The translations under genes were made by a program, and so were the position numbers. Positions 25,655 through 34,803 of a stretch of 64,000 nucleotides of DNA are shown here, piece by piece; position 1 is the stretch's first letter; the number at the start of each line of letters is the position of its first letter. The DNA lies in the NCBI RefSeq assembly GCF_003947415.1, contig NZ_QHKL01000003.1, positions 806,001 to 870,000 of the forward strand, read 5' to 3'. Origin of the DNA: Amycolatopsis sp. WAC 01376 (GTDB taxonomy: Bacteria > Actinomycetota > Actinomycetes > Mycobacteriales > Pseudonocardiaceae). The notes below the pieces were generated by a model. That model worked only from the letters and a program-made list of their open reading frames with translations. It was not told the DNA's origin and ran no database searches.

Positions 25655-25707
25655 CGTCCCGGTTTTCGCTGGTAATTCATTACCGCCAGCGAAACCCCGC
25701 CGGGACG
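25655..25707 (+). promoter_or_regulatory. Leader stem-loop before a secreted-protein gene
   Basis: Outer arms CGTCCCGG/CCGGGACG (25655-25662, 25700-25707), middle arms TTTCGCTGG/CCAGCGAAA and a GGTAAT-TC-ATTACC core form a long stem. It ends at the GGAG ribosome site (25707-25710) of the next gene, so it could restrict translation; as DNA it could also be an operator. Confidence 0.5.
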
Positions 25708-25715
25708 GAGCCTTC

Positions 25716-26552
25716 ATGCGTAGAACCGGGATCGTGCTCGCCATCGCCGCGTTGGTCGCGGTGTTCTCACCCGCCGCCGCCCAAGCCGTCACCGGCTGGA
25801 CCACGGTCGGCTCGGACAACGCCCGCCCGCTCGACGAAGGCCAGGGCCTGGCCACCATCGAACGGCCGTCCGGGACCATCTATCGCTACACCGGGATCGC
25901 GACGGTTCCGGTGAACCTGTCGTCGCAGGGCTGGAACCACGTCGGCGATCCGGGCTCCGCGCAGGGCTGGTACGTCGAGCCGTACCAGCGTGACGACAGG
26001 GGCGCGAAGCTCTTCCGCGTCGAGTCGCCCAACGGGACGTGGGCGAACTACACGCACACGCTGGAGTCGTGGGAAGCGAACAACAACTCGTTCGCCGCCG
26101 TGACCCCCGACGCCCGCTGGCTGGTGGCCGGCGAGTGGGGCACGATGGACCGGCTCCTCGTGCACCCGATGCCCGGCGTCGCGCATACGAATCCGTCGGC
26201 GAACCTGCCGTACGCGTCCGCGATCCGGCTCGACAAGCCGGTGCGGGACATCCAGGGCTGCGACTTCGTCACCGCGACCCGGCTGCTGTGCGCGTCCGAC
26301 GATCCCGAGGGCTCGCTCTTCGGGACCACGAAGCCGCTGCTGCAGGTGGATCTTTCCGGCGCGCTGTCCGGTTCCGACGTGACCGGGCGGGTGACCTCGC
26401 TGGGGCAGCTGCCCCTGAAGAGCACCTGCAGCGGGAATTTCGAAACCGAGGGCATCGACGTCGCCGCCGACGGGACCCTCCGGGTCGTCATGCTTTCGCC
26501 TTCGTGGTGCGTGGCGTTCGACAGCAAGACCTGGCGGTTCCGAAAGTCGTAA
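25716..26552 (+). CDS. Secreted protein of unknown function
   Basis: This 278-residue protein has a Sec signal peptide (MRRTGIVLAIAALVAVFSPAAAQA, cut near 24). The mature part is rich in Trp, Ser and Gly with short beta-type stretches (PDARWLVAGEWGTMDRLLVH, ADGTLRVVMLSPSWC), reminiscent of a beta-propeller, and three cysteines late in the chain. I do not recognise the family. A second secreted propeller-like protein lies at 47078-48277. The stop codon overlaps a 21-nt-period repeat. Confidence 0.75.
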   Translation: MRRTGIVLAIAALVAVFSPAAAQAVTGWTTVGSDNARPLDEGQGLATIERPSGTIYRYTGIATVPVNLSSQGWNHVGDPGSAQGWYVEPYQRDDRGAKLFRVESPNGTWANYTHTLESWEANNNSFAAVTPDARWLVAGEWGTMDRLLVHPMPGVAHTNPSANLPYASAIRLDKPVRDIQGCDFVTATRLLCASDDPEGSLFGTTKPLLQVDLSGALSGSDVTGRVTSLGQLPLKSTCSGNFETEGIDVAADGTLRVVMLSPSWCVAFDSKTWRFRKS

Positions 26553-26648
26553 CTCACGTGATCAGACGCGTAACTCGCGTGATTGGAGGCGTACCTGGTC
26601 CAATCACGCGAGTTACGGCTTCAATCACGCGAGTTACGGCTTCCGTCA
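26548..26648. repeat. 21-nt-period mirror repeat, locus 1
   Basis: Direct units start at 26548, 26569 and (weak) 26590, each CGTAACTC-A/G-CGTGAT or similar. Inverted units CAATCACGCGAGTTACGGCTT start at 26601 and 26622, with a partial one at 26643. Every step is exactly 21 nt. One unit pair forms a 19-bp hairpin (26569-26587 with 26599-26617). It sits between convergent genes. Confidence 0.75.
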
Positions 26649-26657
26649 CGCCCGGGT

Positions 26658-29600
26658 CTACGAAGCCGGCTCGGGGGTCAGCGTCTCGGTGGCCGGGGCC
26701 GAAGACCGCCGGGCGTCCTTCTTCGCGCGGCGCTTCTCTTTCCGGGTTTCGACCATCGTGTAGAGCGTCGGCACCAGGATCAGCGTCAGCAGGGTCGAGC
26801 TGACCAGGCCACCGATGACCACGATCGCCAGCGGCTGGCCGATGAACCCGCCCTGGCCGGTCAGCCCGAGCGCCATCGGGACCAGTGCGAAGATGGTCGC
26901 CGCCGCGGTCATCAGGATGGGCCGCAGCCGTCGCCTGCCGCCTTCGACGACGGCGTCGGCGACGCTCATCCCCGAAGCCCGGTACTGGTTGATCAGGTCG
27001 ATCAGCACGATCGCGTTGGTCACCACGATGCCGACGAGCATCAGCATCCCGATCAGCGCGGGCAGGCCCAGCGCGGTCCCGGTGGCGAGCAGCAGCCCGA
27101 TCGCGCCGGTCGCCGCGAACGGGATCGACACCAGCAGGATCAGCGGCTGGAGCAGGCTGCGGAACGTCGCCACCATGATCAGGTACACGATCGCGACCGC
27201 GGCCAGCAGCGCGAGGAACAGGTTCCCGAAGGCCTCCTGCTGGTCCTCGCTGACGCCGCCGAGCTTGTACGCCGCGCCGCCGGTGAAGTCCAGCCCGTCC
27301 AACTTGGCCTGGATGGCCTTCGTGGTGGCGGCCAGGTCCGCGCCGGTGTTCTTGGCGGTGACCGTGGTGCTCAGCTCGCCGGACGTGCGGTGCACCGCCG
27401 CCGGTCCGTCCACTGTGGACACGTTGGCGACCGAGTCGAGCCGGACGACGCCGGTCGCGCTCGGGATCGGCAGCGCCTTGACGGCGTCGACCGACACCGG
27501 GGCCGTGCCCGCGCGCAGCACGATGTCCGTCCGCTGACCGTCCACCGGCAACTGGGTCACCGTGCGGCCGGCGATGGCCTGGTTCGCGACCTGGCCGATC
27601 GTGGTCGCCGAAAGCCCGCTCGCGGCGGCCTTGGCGGCGTCGACCTCGACCTGCACCCGCGGCGAACCCTGCGCGAGGTCACTGGTCACCTCGGTCAGAT
27701 CCGGCACTCCGGACAGGGCCTGGCGGACCTGCTCGGCGGCCGGCTTCAGCGCCGCCTCGTCCGGTGCGGTGACGGTGATCGAGACCTGGTCCGAGTTGAA
27801 CCCGCCCGCTTCCGCGCCGATCTTGACCTCGCCGAGTTCCGGCTTGTCGAGCTTGCCCCGCAACCGCTCCGAGAGCGCGTCGAGGTCGGTGTCCTTGGCG
27901 ACGGTGACCTGGATGTCGGTCGCCGTCCCGCCGCCACCGAAGAAGCCGCCCCCGCCGATGCTCACCTGGTAGGTCTCGACGGCGGGTTCGGCGGCGAGCG
28001 CCTGCTCCACCGCGCCTGCTGCCTTCTCCTTGGCCTCGGAACTGGTGCCGGGCGGCAGCTTCTGCGAAAGGCTCAGCGTCGTCGAGCCGGACTGGTCGAG
28101 GAAGTTGGTGTTCAGCTGCGACGCCAGCCCGACCGTGCCACCGAAGATGATCAGCGCCAGCAGCACCACGGTGACGCGGCGCCGGGTGGCGAACCGGATC
28201 ACCGGGACGTAACCGCGCTGCAGCAGCCCGCGGCGTTCCTTGTCCTCGGCGGCTTGACGCGTGAGCTCGGCTTCGTGCTCGTTCGCCGGGGTCTTCGGCG
28301 GTTTGAGGAACCAGTACGCCAGCACCGGCACGATCGTCAGCGAGACTAGCAGCGACGCGAGCAGCGCCACGGTGACCGTGATCGCGAACGGCGAGAACAG
28401 TTCGCCGACGAACCCGCCCACGAAGGCGATCGGCAGGAACACCGCGACCGTGGTGAGGGTGGACGAGGTCACCGCCCCCGCCACCTCGCGCACGCCGTCG
28501 AGCACCGCGCGCTCTTTTTCCTCGCCGTACGCCAGATGTCGTTTGATGTTCTCCAGCACCACGATCGAGTCGTCGACCACCCGCCCGATGGCGATGGTGA
28601 GCGCGCCGAGGGTGAGCAGGTTCAGCGACAGATCGCCGGTCCACAGCGCCAGCAGCGCCACGACCACCGATAGCGGGATCGACACCGCCGTCACGAGCGT
28701 GGACCGCAGCGACAGCAGGAACAGCAGGATCACCAAGACCGCGAACGCCAGCCCCAGCAGGCCTTCGGTGGTCAGTCCGCTGATCGCGTCCTTGACCGGG
28801 GTGCCCTGGTCGAAGACGACGCTCATCTCGGCGCCGATCTTCTTCGACAGCTCGGGCAGCTTGTCCCGCACCGATTCCGAGATCGCGACCGCGTTCCCGT
28901 TCTCCACCATGGTGATCGAGAGGCCGAGGCTCGGCTTGCCGTTGGTGCGGGTGATCGACGTCGGCGGCGCGAATCCGGCCTGAACGTCGGCGACGTCGCC
29001 GAGCTTGACCGCAACCGGCTTGGCGGCCTGCGCACCGGGGCGCGCTGCCGGCGTCAGGTAGAGGTTCTTGATCGTGTCCACTGTGGTCGGTCCGCCGCCG
29101 ACCTGGACGGTGAGCGTCTTGTCGCCTTCGGTCAGCGTCCCGGCCGGGACGGCGGCACCGGCGGTCTGCAGCGTGGTGGCGATCGACGACGGGTCGACAC
29201 CCGCGGCGGCCAGCTTCGCGTAGTCCAGCGCGATGGTGACCCGCGGCTGCCGGGCGCCGGTCACGTCGACCTCGCGGACGCCGTCGATCTTGCGCAGTTC
29301 CGGCGCGACCTCCCCGGTCAGCGCGGGCGCGAGCGCCTGCGGGTCACCGGTGGTCCCGGCGGCGAGCAGCACGACCGGGAGATCGTCGGTGGACCCGGCC
29401 GACACCGACGGCTCGCTGTTCTGTGGCAGCCGTGCCTTGAGCCCGTCGACGACCCGCTGGATCTGCCCGACGGCCGCGTCGATGTCCGTGCCGAACTCGA
29501 ACTGCGCGGTGATCCGCGACAGCCCCTCCGACGACGTCGAGCTCAGCTCTTCGAGCCCCTTCAAGCCCTGCAGGCCGCCTTCGAGCGGCTCGGTGACCTG

Positions 29601-29786
29601 GCGGTCGACCGCGTCCGGCGACGCGCCCGCGTACGGCGTGATGACCTGCGCCTGCGGAAACTGCAGTGACGGGAACAGCTGCTGCTTCAGCTGCGGCAGG
29701 GCGAAGGCGCCGAAGCCGATCACCACCAGGGCGAGCAGCCCGATGAGACTTCGGTTGCGCAGGCTCAGCCTGGCCAGCGTGGACAT
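26658..29786 (-). CDS. RND-family efflux transporter (AcrB/HAE1-type)
   Basis: This 1042-residue proton-driven pump has the classic RND layout: TM1 (about 13-33), a large outer domain, TM2-6, a second outer domain and TM8-12. TM4 contains the proton-relay acidic residues in GRVVDDSIVVLENIKRH. The ATFRSLLQPLI and ILVPTLYTMVE segments are typical. Gram-negative AcrB works with a periplasmic adaptor and an outer-membrane channel, but neither is encoded here and no regulator is adjacent. Substrates are unknown; antibiotics or lipids are possible. Confidence 0.93.
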   Translation of the reverse strand: MSTLARLSLRNRSLIGLLALVVIGFGAFALPQLKQQLFPSLQFPQAQVITPYAGASPDAVDRQVTEPLEGGLQGLKGLEELSSTSSEGLSRITAQFEFGTDIDAAVGQIQRVVDGLKARLPQNSEPSVSAGSTDDLPVVLLAAGTTGDPQALAPALTGEVAPELRKIDGVREVDVTGARQPRVTIALDYAKLAAAGVDPSSIATTLQTAGAAVPAGTLTEGDKTLTVQVGGGPTTVDTIKNLYLTPAARPGAQAAKPVAVKLGDVADVQAGFAPPTSITRTNGKPSLGLSITMVENGNAVAISESVRDKLPELSKKIGAEMSVVFDQGTPVKDAISGLTTEGLLGLAFAVLVILLFLLSLRSTLVTAVSIPLSVVVALLALWTGDLSLNLLTLGALTIAIGRVVDDSIVVLENIKRHLAYGEEKERAVLDGVREVAGAVTSSTLTTVAVFLPIAFVGGFVGELFSPFAITVTVALLASLLVSLTIVPVLAYWFLKPPKTPANEHEAELTRQAAEDKERRGLLQRGYVPVIRFATRRRVTVVLLALIIFGGTVGLASQLNTNFLDQSGSTTLSLSQKLPPGTSSEAKEKAAGAVEQALAAEPAVETYQVSIGGGGFFGGGGTATDIQVTVAKDTDLDALSERLRGKLDKPELGEVKIGAEAGGFNSDQVSITVTAPDEAALKPAAEQVRQALSGVPDLTEVTSDLAQGSPRVQVEVDAAKAAASGLSATTIGQVANQAIAGRTVTQLPVDGQRTDIVLRAGTAPVSVDAVKALPIPSATGVVRLDSVANVSTVDGPAAVHRTSGELSTTVTAKNTGADLAATTKAIQAKLDGLDFTGGAAYKLGGVSEDQQEAFGNLFLALLAAVAIVYLIMVATFRSLLQPLILLVSIPFAATGAIGLLLATGTALGLPALIGMLMLVGIVVTNAIVLIDLINQYRASGMSVADAVVEGGRRRLRPILMTAAATIFALVPMALGLTGQGGFIGQPLAIVVIGGLVSSTLLTLILVPTLYTMVETRKEKRRAKKDARRSSAPATETLTPEPAS

Positions 29787-29916
29787 GGCGGGATCCCCCA
29801 GGAATAGCTCGGACGGGCGGGTTACCGCGAGCTTTTCATGGCAGGGGGTGGACTGGATTCACACCACGGGTGGAACCGGAGTACGACTTCGGGAGGAGGT
29901 TTTACCCCGGCAGGAC

Positions 29917-31020
29917 TCAACTTCGCCGTTCTGTCACCTGATCGGCTTCGCTCTGCGTTTCTTCGTTCACGGATTGTTCCGGTTCGCTCTCGTCGTTCTG
30001 GCGGGGACGGCGGAGCGGGACGGTCGTCCGTTCCCACAGTTTGCGGCCTTCTTCGGCGCGGATCCGTTCGCTGGCGCGTTCCATTTCCAGCCGCCGCCAT
30101 TTCCGGCGCTGGCGTTTCGTCGCCTTGGCGGGCCACAGTTCCTGGATCGCGCTGTTGAAGTACGCGCCGAAGACGACCGCGAGCCCGATGAAGAACATCA
30201 GCAACAGGAACGCGATCGGCGCGGCGAGCGCGCCGTAGGTGTAGCCGGTCTTGGTGATCCAGTTCAGGTAGATCCGCAGGCCGACACTGGAGAGCAGGAA
30301 CACGATCATGGCGAGCATCGCGCCCGGCAGGCCGCGATGCCACGGCAGCCGTCGCGGAAGCGCGAGCTTGTAGAGCGTGGTGAGCGCCAGCACGATCATG
30401 CCGCCGAGGACCGGGTAGTACAGCGTGCCGACCCAGTAGGACACCGTGTCGCGCCAGTCGGTGGGGAAGAACTGGGGGAGCAGGTCCGGCCCGATCGCCA
30501 GCAGCGGCAGCCCGACCACCAGGATGACCAGCCCGGCCAGGTACAGCAGGAGCGCGAAGATCCGCTGCCAGACGTCGTTGCGGACGCCGTACTGGTCGTG
30601 CGCCACGGTGATCGCGTCGACGAACGAGGACATCGCCGACGAACCAGCCCAGAGCGAGATCAGGAAACCGACCGAGACGATCTCGCCCTTGCCGACGAAC
30701 AGGATGCTGTTGACCGTCGGCTCGATGATGTCGTGGACGGCGTTGTCGCTGAAGATCGTCTTGCTGAAAGTGATGATCCGGTCGTGGACGGCGGTCACGA
30801 CCTCCTGGCCGAACCAGTCGCCGACGAAGCCGAGGCAACCGAGGAGACCCAGCAGCAGCGGCGGCAGTGACAGCGTCTGCCAGAACGCGGCTTCGGCGGC
30901 CTCGGAGAAGATGTTGCCGTCCCACGCCTTGCTGAGCGTGCGGCTGAGCAGGCGCAACGGACCCCTGCGGCCCTTCGCGACCTCGGCGGCCGCATCCGGA
31001 CGGCCGTTCTCCTCGCTCAT
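29917..31020 (-). CDS. YihY/BrkB-family membrane protein
   Basis: This 367-residue integral membrane protein has about six hydrophobic segments (residues 45-290) and a long charged C-terminal tail (KRQRRKWRRLE and beyond). Family motifs include ISLWAGSSAMSSFVDAI and WHRGLPGAMLAM. The family was once called RNase BN by mistake; the role is unsettled (transport has been suggested). ATG 31020 has GGAGGAG 5 nt upstream. It is divergent from the helicase. Confidence 0.88.
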   Translation of the reverse strand: MSEENGRPDAAAEVAKGRRGPLRLLSRTLSKAWDGNIFSEAAEAAFWQTLSLPPLLLGLLGCLGFVGDWFGQEVVTAVHDRIITFSKTIFSDNAVHDIIEPTVNSILFVGKGEIVSVGFLISLWAGSSAMSSFVDAITVAHDQYGVRNDVWQRIFALLLYLAGLVILVVGLPLLAIGPDLLPQFFPTDWRDTVSYWVGTLYYPVLGGMIVLALTTLYKLALPRRLPWHRGLPGAMLAMIVFLLSSVGLRIYLNWITKTGYTYGALAAPIAFLLLMFFIGLAVVFGAYFNSAIQELWPAKATKRQRRKWRRLEMERASERIRAEEGRKLWERTTVPLRRPRQNDESEPEQSVNEETQSEADQVTERRS

Positions 31021-31284
31021 GCAGCTCCTCCGCCGGCGCCGAGCGCCCTTGACGGTGTCCAGCATGGTCCATGCTGCGGCATTCGGCTCGTCACCCCTGG
31101 GTTTTCGGGTGAGTAACCCGACAACGGGGGTGGCGCTTCCGGCGTTCCATGGGCGCGGCAGGTAGTCTCTTCGGAGTGCCCTCACCTCAGGCGCCGGCGT
31201 CGCCGCCGGATACCCAAGTGGGGGTTTTCGCTTGTGACAGGGCGGATGATCAGGTGTTTTCGGGTGTGGGAGGAGGGGACCGGC

Positions 31285-33039
31285 ATGGCGGAAACGGTTG
31301 AACGCGATCGGGGCGAGCTGGGCGCGCCTCCCGCGGCGAAGGACAGCACCGCCCGGCCGTTGCGTGCCTGGCAGCGGCGAGCGCTGACGAAGTACCTGAC
31401 GAAGAAACCGAAGGACTTCCTGGCCGTCGCGACGCCGGGCGCGGGGAAGACGGTGTTCGGTCTCCGGATCGCGGCCGAGCTGCTGAGCGACCGGACCGTC
31501 GAGAAGATCACCATCGTCGCGCCGACCGAGCACCTCAAGCACCAGTGGGCGGCCTCGGCCGCGGCCGCCGGGATCGCGATCGACTCGAACTTCCGCAACG
31601 GCACCGGCGTCACCTCGCGGGACTACCAAGGTGTCGCGGTGACCTACGCGCAGGTCGCGGCGCATCCGACGCTGCACCGCGTGCGCACCGAAAACCGCAA
31701 GACACTCGTCATCCTCGACGAGATCCACCACGGCGGTGACGCGAAGTCCTGGGGCGACGCGGTCCGCGAGGCGTTCACGCCCGCCGTCCGCCGTCTCGCG
31801 CTGACCGGGACACCGTTCCGCAGCGACGACTCGCAGATCCCGTTCGTCACCTACGAGCCCGACGGCTCGGGTTTCCAGCGCAGCAAGGCGGACCATTCCT
31901 ACGGCTACGCCGACGCGCTCGCCGACGGCGTCGTCCGGCCGGTCGTCTTCCTGGCCTACTCCGGTGAGGCCTCCTGGCGCACGAGCGCGGGGGAGGAGTT
32001 CACCGCGCGGCTCGGCGAGCCGCTGACGGCCGAGCAGAACGCACGGGCCTGGCGCACGGCGCTCGACCCGGCCGGCGAGTGGATCCCGTCGGTGCTGCAG
32101 GCCGCGGACACGCGTCTCGCGCAGCTTCGCGCCAACGGCATCCCGGACGCGGGCGGTCTGGTGATCGCCACCGACCAGGAATCGGCGCGCGCCTACGCCA
32201 AGATCCTGGAGCGCCTCTCCGGCCAGACCCCGACGGTCGTCCTCTCCGACGACCCCAAGGCGTCCGGGCGGATCAAGGAGTTCTCCGACTCGACCGACCG
32301 CTGGCTGGTCGCGGTCCGCATGGTCTCCGAGGGCGTCGACGTCCCGCGTCTCGCCGTCGGCGTCTACGCCACCAGCGCGTCGACCCCGCTGTTCTTCGCG
32401 CAGGCCATCGGCCGGTACGTGCGTTCGCGCAAACCCGGCGAGACGGCTTCGGTCTTCCTGCCGAGTGTGCCGGTGCTGCTGGAACTGGCCAGCGAGCTGG
32501 AAGCCCAGCGCGACCACGTCCTCGGCAAGCCGCACCGCGAGAAGGAAGGCTGGGAGGACGAACTCCTGGCCCAGGCCAACCGCACCGAGGACGAGCCGGG
32601 CGAGGAGGAGAAGGCGTTCACCTCGCTGGGCGCCTCCGCCGAGCTCGACCAGGTCATCTACGACGGCAACTCCTTCGGCACCGCGGTGTTCTCCGGTTCC
32701 GACGAGGAGCAGGAGTACCTCGGCCTGCCGGGGCTGCTGGAGCCGGACCAGGTCCGCGCCCTGCTGCGGAAGCGGCAGGAGGAGCAGCTCTCCGACGAGA
32801 AGCGGCGCAAGCCCAAGGCCGAGGAAGCCGCCCCGGTCGCGCGGCCGCAGTCGGTCAGCGAGCGGCTCGGCAGCCTCCGCAAGGAGCTGAACGCGCTGGT
32901 GGGCGTGCACCACCACCGGACCAAGAAGCCGCACGGCGCGATCCACAACGAACTGCGCCGCGTCTGCGGCGGACCGCCGACCGCGATGGCTTCGGTCGAA
33001 CAGCTCGAAGAGCGGATCGTCACCCTCCGTTCCTGGTGA
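31285..33039 (+). CDS. DEAD/DEAH-box (SF2) helicase
   Basis: This 584-residue ATPase has RPLRAWQRRAL ahead of Walker A ATPGAGKT, Walker B DEIHHGGD, motif III TGTPFRS and motif VI QAIGRYVRS, which together mark a superfamily 2 helicase of the UvrB/ResIII type. The C-terminal ~130 residues are highly charged and end in an uncharacterised domain (RLGSLRKELNALVGVHHH). ATG 31285 has AGGAGGGG in front. Conserved in actinobacteria; the nucleic-acid substrate is unknown. It is followed by a family A palindrome. Confidence 0.9.
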   Translation: MAETVERDRGELGAPPAAKDSTARPLRAWQRRALTKYLTKKPKDFLAVATPGAGKTVFGLRIAAELLSDRTVEKITIVAPTEHLKHQWAASAAAAGIAIDSNFRNGTGVTSRDYQGVAVTYAQVAAHPTLHRVRTENRKTLVILDEIHHGGDAKSWGDAVREAFTPAVRRLALTGTPFRSDDSQIPFVTYEPDGSGFQRSKADHSYGYADALADGVVRPVVFLAYSGEASWRTSAGEEFTARLGEPLTAEQNARAWRTALDPAGEWIPSVLQAADTRLAQLRANGIPDAGGLVIATDQESARAYAKILERLSGQTPTVVLSDDPKASGRIKEFSDSTDRWLVAVRMVSEGVDVPRLAVGVYATSASTPLFFAQAIGRYVRSRKPGETASVFLPSVPVLLELASELEAQRDHVLGKPHREKEGWEDELLAQANRTEDEPGEEEKAFTSLGASAELDQVIYDGNSFGTAVFSGSDEEQEYLGLPGLLEPDQVRALLRKRQEEQLSDEKRRKPKAEEAAPVARPQSVSERLGSLRKELNALVGVHHHRTKKPHGAIHNELRRVCGGPPTAMASVEQLEERIVTLRSW

Positions 33040-33052
33040 CCACTCCCCGCCC

Positions 33053-33111
33053 CGTGCAATGAAGGGGCCTTTCATAGCAAAATTTGCTATGAAAGGCCCC
33101 TTCATTGCACG
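33053..33111. repeat. Family A palindrome, copy 4
   Basis: 29-bp perfect arms (left starts CGTGCAATGAAGGGGCC) around one A (33082). The only family A copy not between convergent genes: it ends the helicase unit ahead of a co-directional operon. Confidence 0.82.
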
Positions 33112-33158
33112 AGATGGGGAGCGGCGTCGTGAGTGTCCGAGGCACTGACTACCTGTTC

Positions 33159-33304
33159 GGACGACACGCGTGATCGGACGGACGACACACGTGCTCAGGA
33201 GGACGACTCACGTGTGTGGACGGACGCCAGGCGTGTCGTCCACTCAGTCACGCGAGGCGTCCGTTGGATCACGCGTGTCGTCCACCCAAGCACGCGTGAT
33301 CGCC
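33159..33304. repeat. 21-nt-period mirror repeat, locus 2
   Basis: Direct units beginning GGACG start at 33159, 33180, 33201 and 33222; inverted units start at 33245, 33266 and 33287. All steps are 21 nt. GGACGACACGCGTGATC (33159-33175) is the exact complement of 33267-33283. The gap between the two runs is 2 nt. Confidence 0.75.
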
Positions 33305-33491
33305 GGCTCGGTCCTGCGAACGCCCCGGTCAGCGCGTCACCGCCGCTACCGCCGTGACGGTGAGTGAGTGGTGGCGGTCACACCGTCAGCGAACGGAGAC
33401 TTCATACGGCTTGCTACGGCCACGTTGCCAAACCGTGTCCATTTGATGCGGCTTAATCGATTCAGCCGTCTTCCCCGGGACACATTCGGCG

Positions 33492-33518
33492 GCATATGTT
33501 GTCGCCCACAACATATGC
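33492..33518. promoter_or_regulatory. Operator candidate for the ROK regulator
   Basis: A perfect 11-bp inverted repeat, GCATATGTTGT and ACAACATATGC, is separated by CGCCC. It lies 63 nt upstream of the substrate-binding gene, the usual place for a XylR/ROK repressor site. It has no relation to the intergenic repeat families. Confidence 0.7.
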
Positions 33519-33580
33519 GCGATGGTGCGACCGGTCCTCCTGGATCGCCGCCCGCGAGCAAGATCGGAGAAGGAACGAGG

Positions 33581-34714
33581 ATGCGCAGCAGAACCCTTAC
33601 CCTCCTCGCCGCGACGGTGGGCGCCGGCCTGGTGCTTTCCGCCTGCGGCGCCAACAGCGCCGACTCGGGCAGCGGCAACTCCTCGCAGTCCGCGCCCGCC
33701 CCCGGCGGTGCCGCCGCCGGCGGCAAGGTCGGCGTCATCCTGCCGGAGACCGCCACCTCCGCGCGCTGGGAGTCCTTCGACAAGCCGTTCCTGACCAAGG
33801 CGCTCAAGGACGCGGGCTTCGACGCCGACGTCCAGAACGCCCAGGGTGACGTCCAGAAGTTCACCACGCTGGCCGACGGCATGATCGCGCAGAACGTCAA
33901 GGTCCTGATCATCGCCGCCATCAACGGCGAGGTCGGCTCGGCGGTCGCCCGCAAGGCGCAGGCCGCGGGTATCCCGACGATCGACTACGACCGCCTGAAC
34001 CTCGGCGGCAGCTCCGACTACTACGTCTCGTTCGACAACGAGAAGGTCGGCCAGCTGCAGGGCCAGGGGCTCGCCGACGCGCTGAAGGACAAGAAGGGCG
34101 CCGAGGTCGTCATGATCGAGGGTGCCCCGACCGACAACAACGCGACGCTGTTCGCCAACGGCCAGAAGTCCGTGCTGCAGCCGAAGTTCGCCAGCGGCGA
34201 CCTGAAGCTCGTGCGGGAACAGGCCATCGACAACTGGGACAACCAGAAGGGCGGCCAGACCTTCGAGCAGATCCTGACCGACAACAAGGGCAGGGTCGAC
34301 GGCGTCGTCGCCGCGAACGACGGTCTCGCCGGCGCGGTCATCACCGTGCTGAAGAAGAACGGCCTCAACGGCAAGGTCCCGGTCACCGGCCAGGACGCCA
34401 CCGCGGACGGCCTCATGGCGATCCTGCGCGGCGACCAGTACATGACCGTGTTCAAGCCGATCAAGGAAGAGGCCGAAGCCGCGGCGAAGCTCGCCGTGCT
34501 GCTGGCCAAGGGCGACAAGGCGGGCGCCGACGCGCTGGCCACCGGCAAGGCGAAGGACCCGAAGGGCAACCGCGAGGTCAAGTCCGTGCTCCTCGAGCCG
34601 AAGATGACCACCAAGGAAGGTGTCAAGGAGGTCGTGACGCAGGGCTACGTCAAGGCGGCCGAGATCTGCGGAGGCGACCTGGCCGCGGCGTGCACGCAGC
34701 TCGGTATCTCCTGA
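33581..34714 (+). CDS. xylF: Sugar ABC transporter substrate-binding lipoprotein (xylose-type)
   Basis: This 377-residue periplasmic-binding-protein-like lipoprotein starts with MRSRTLTLLAATVGAGLVLS and a lipobox cysteine (about 22). The ribose/xylose (Peripla_BP_4) fold follows: GVILPETATSARWESF, LIIAAINGEVGSAVARKA, IPTIDYDRLN and VDGVVAANDGLAGAVI. The overall likeness is to XylF, so D-xylose is the probable ligand. GGAGAAGG precedes the start. A strong hairpin separates it from the ATPase gene. Confidence 0.87.
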   Translation: MRSRTLTLLAATVGAGLVLSACGANSADSGSGNSSQSAPAPGGAAAGGKVGVILPETATSARWESFDKPFLTKALKDAGFDADVQNAQGDVQKFTTLADGMIAQNVKVLIIAAINGEVGSAVARKAQAAGIPTIDYDRLNLGGSSDYYVSFDNEKVGQLQGQGLADALKDKKGAEVVMIEGAPTDNNATLFANGQKSVLQPKFASGDLKLVREQAIDNWDNQKGGQTFEQILTDNKGRVDGVVAANDGLAGAVITVLKKNGLNGKVPVTGQDATADGLMAILRGDQYMTVFKPIKEEAEAAAKLAVLLAKGDKAGADALATGKAKDPKGNREVKSVLLEPKMTTKEGVKEVVTQGYVKAAEICGGDLAAACTQLGIS

Positions 34715-34732
34715 CCCGTTAAATCCAGACAA

Positions 34733-34774
34733 CCGGGCCGGGGCGCTTCTCGCCAGACAAGCGCCCCGGCCCGG
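34733..34774 (+). terminator. Intercistronic hairpin between binding protein and ATPase
   Basis: Perfect 16-bp GC-rich arms (34733-34748, 34759-34774; CCGGGCCGGGGCGCTT) surround a 10-nt loop. No T-run follows. It probably causes partial termination or protects the upstream mRNA, so the binding protein is made in excess of the ATPase and permease. Confidence 0.75.
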
Positions 34775-34803
34775 TCTCCAGCCGGGAGAATTCGAGAACC
34801 CCC

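Larger units (their letters stand above)
33040..33580. other. Regulatory intergenic region before the xylose-type operon
   Basis: These 541 nt hold no clear gene. Contents in order: family A palindrome (33053-33111), 21-nt-period repeat (33159-33304), then a perfect operator-like palindrome (33492-33518) about 60 nt before the first ABC gene. Confidence 0.7.

Noticed and set aside
26548..33304. CRISPR array
   Set aside because: Units touch each other with a 21-nt period, have no unique spacers, and flip orientation halfway. No cas genes are near.
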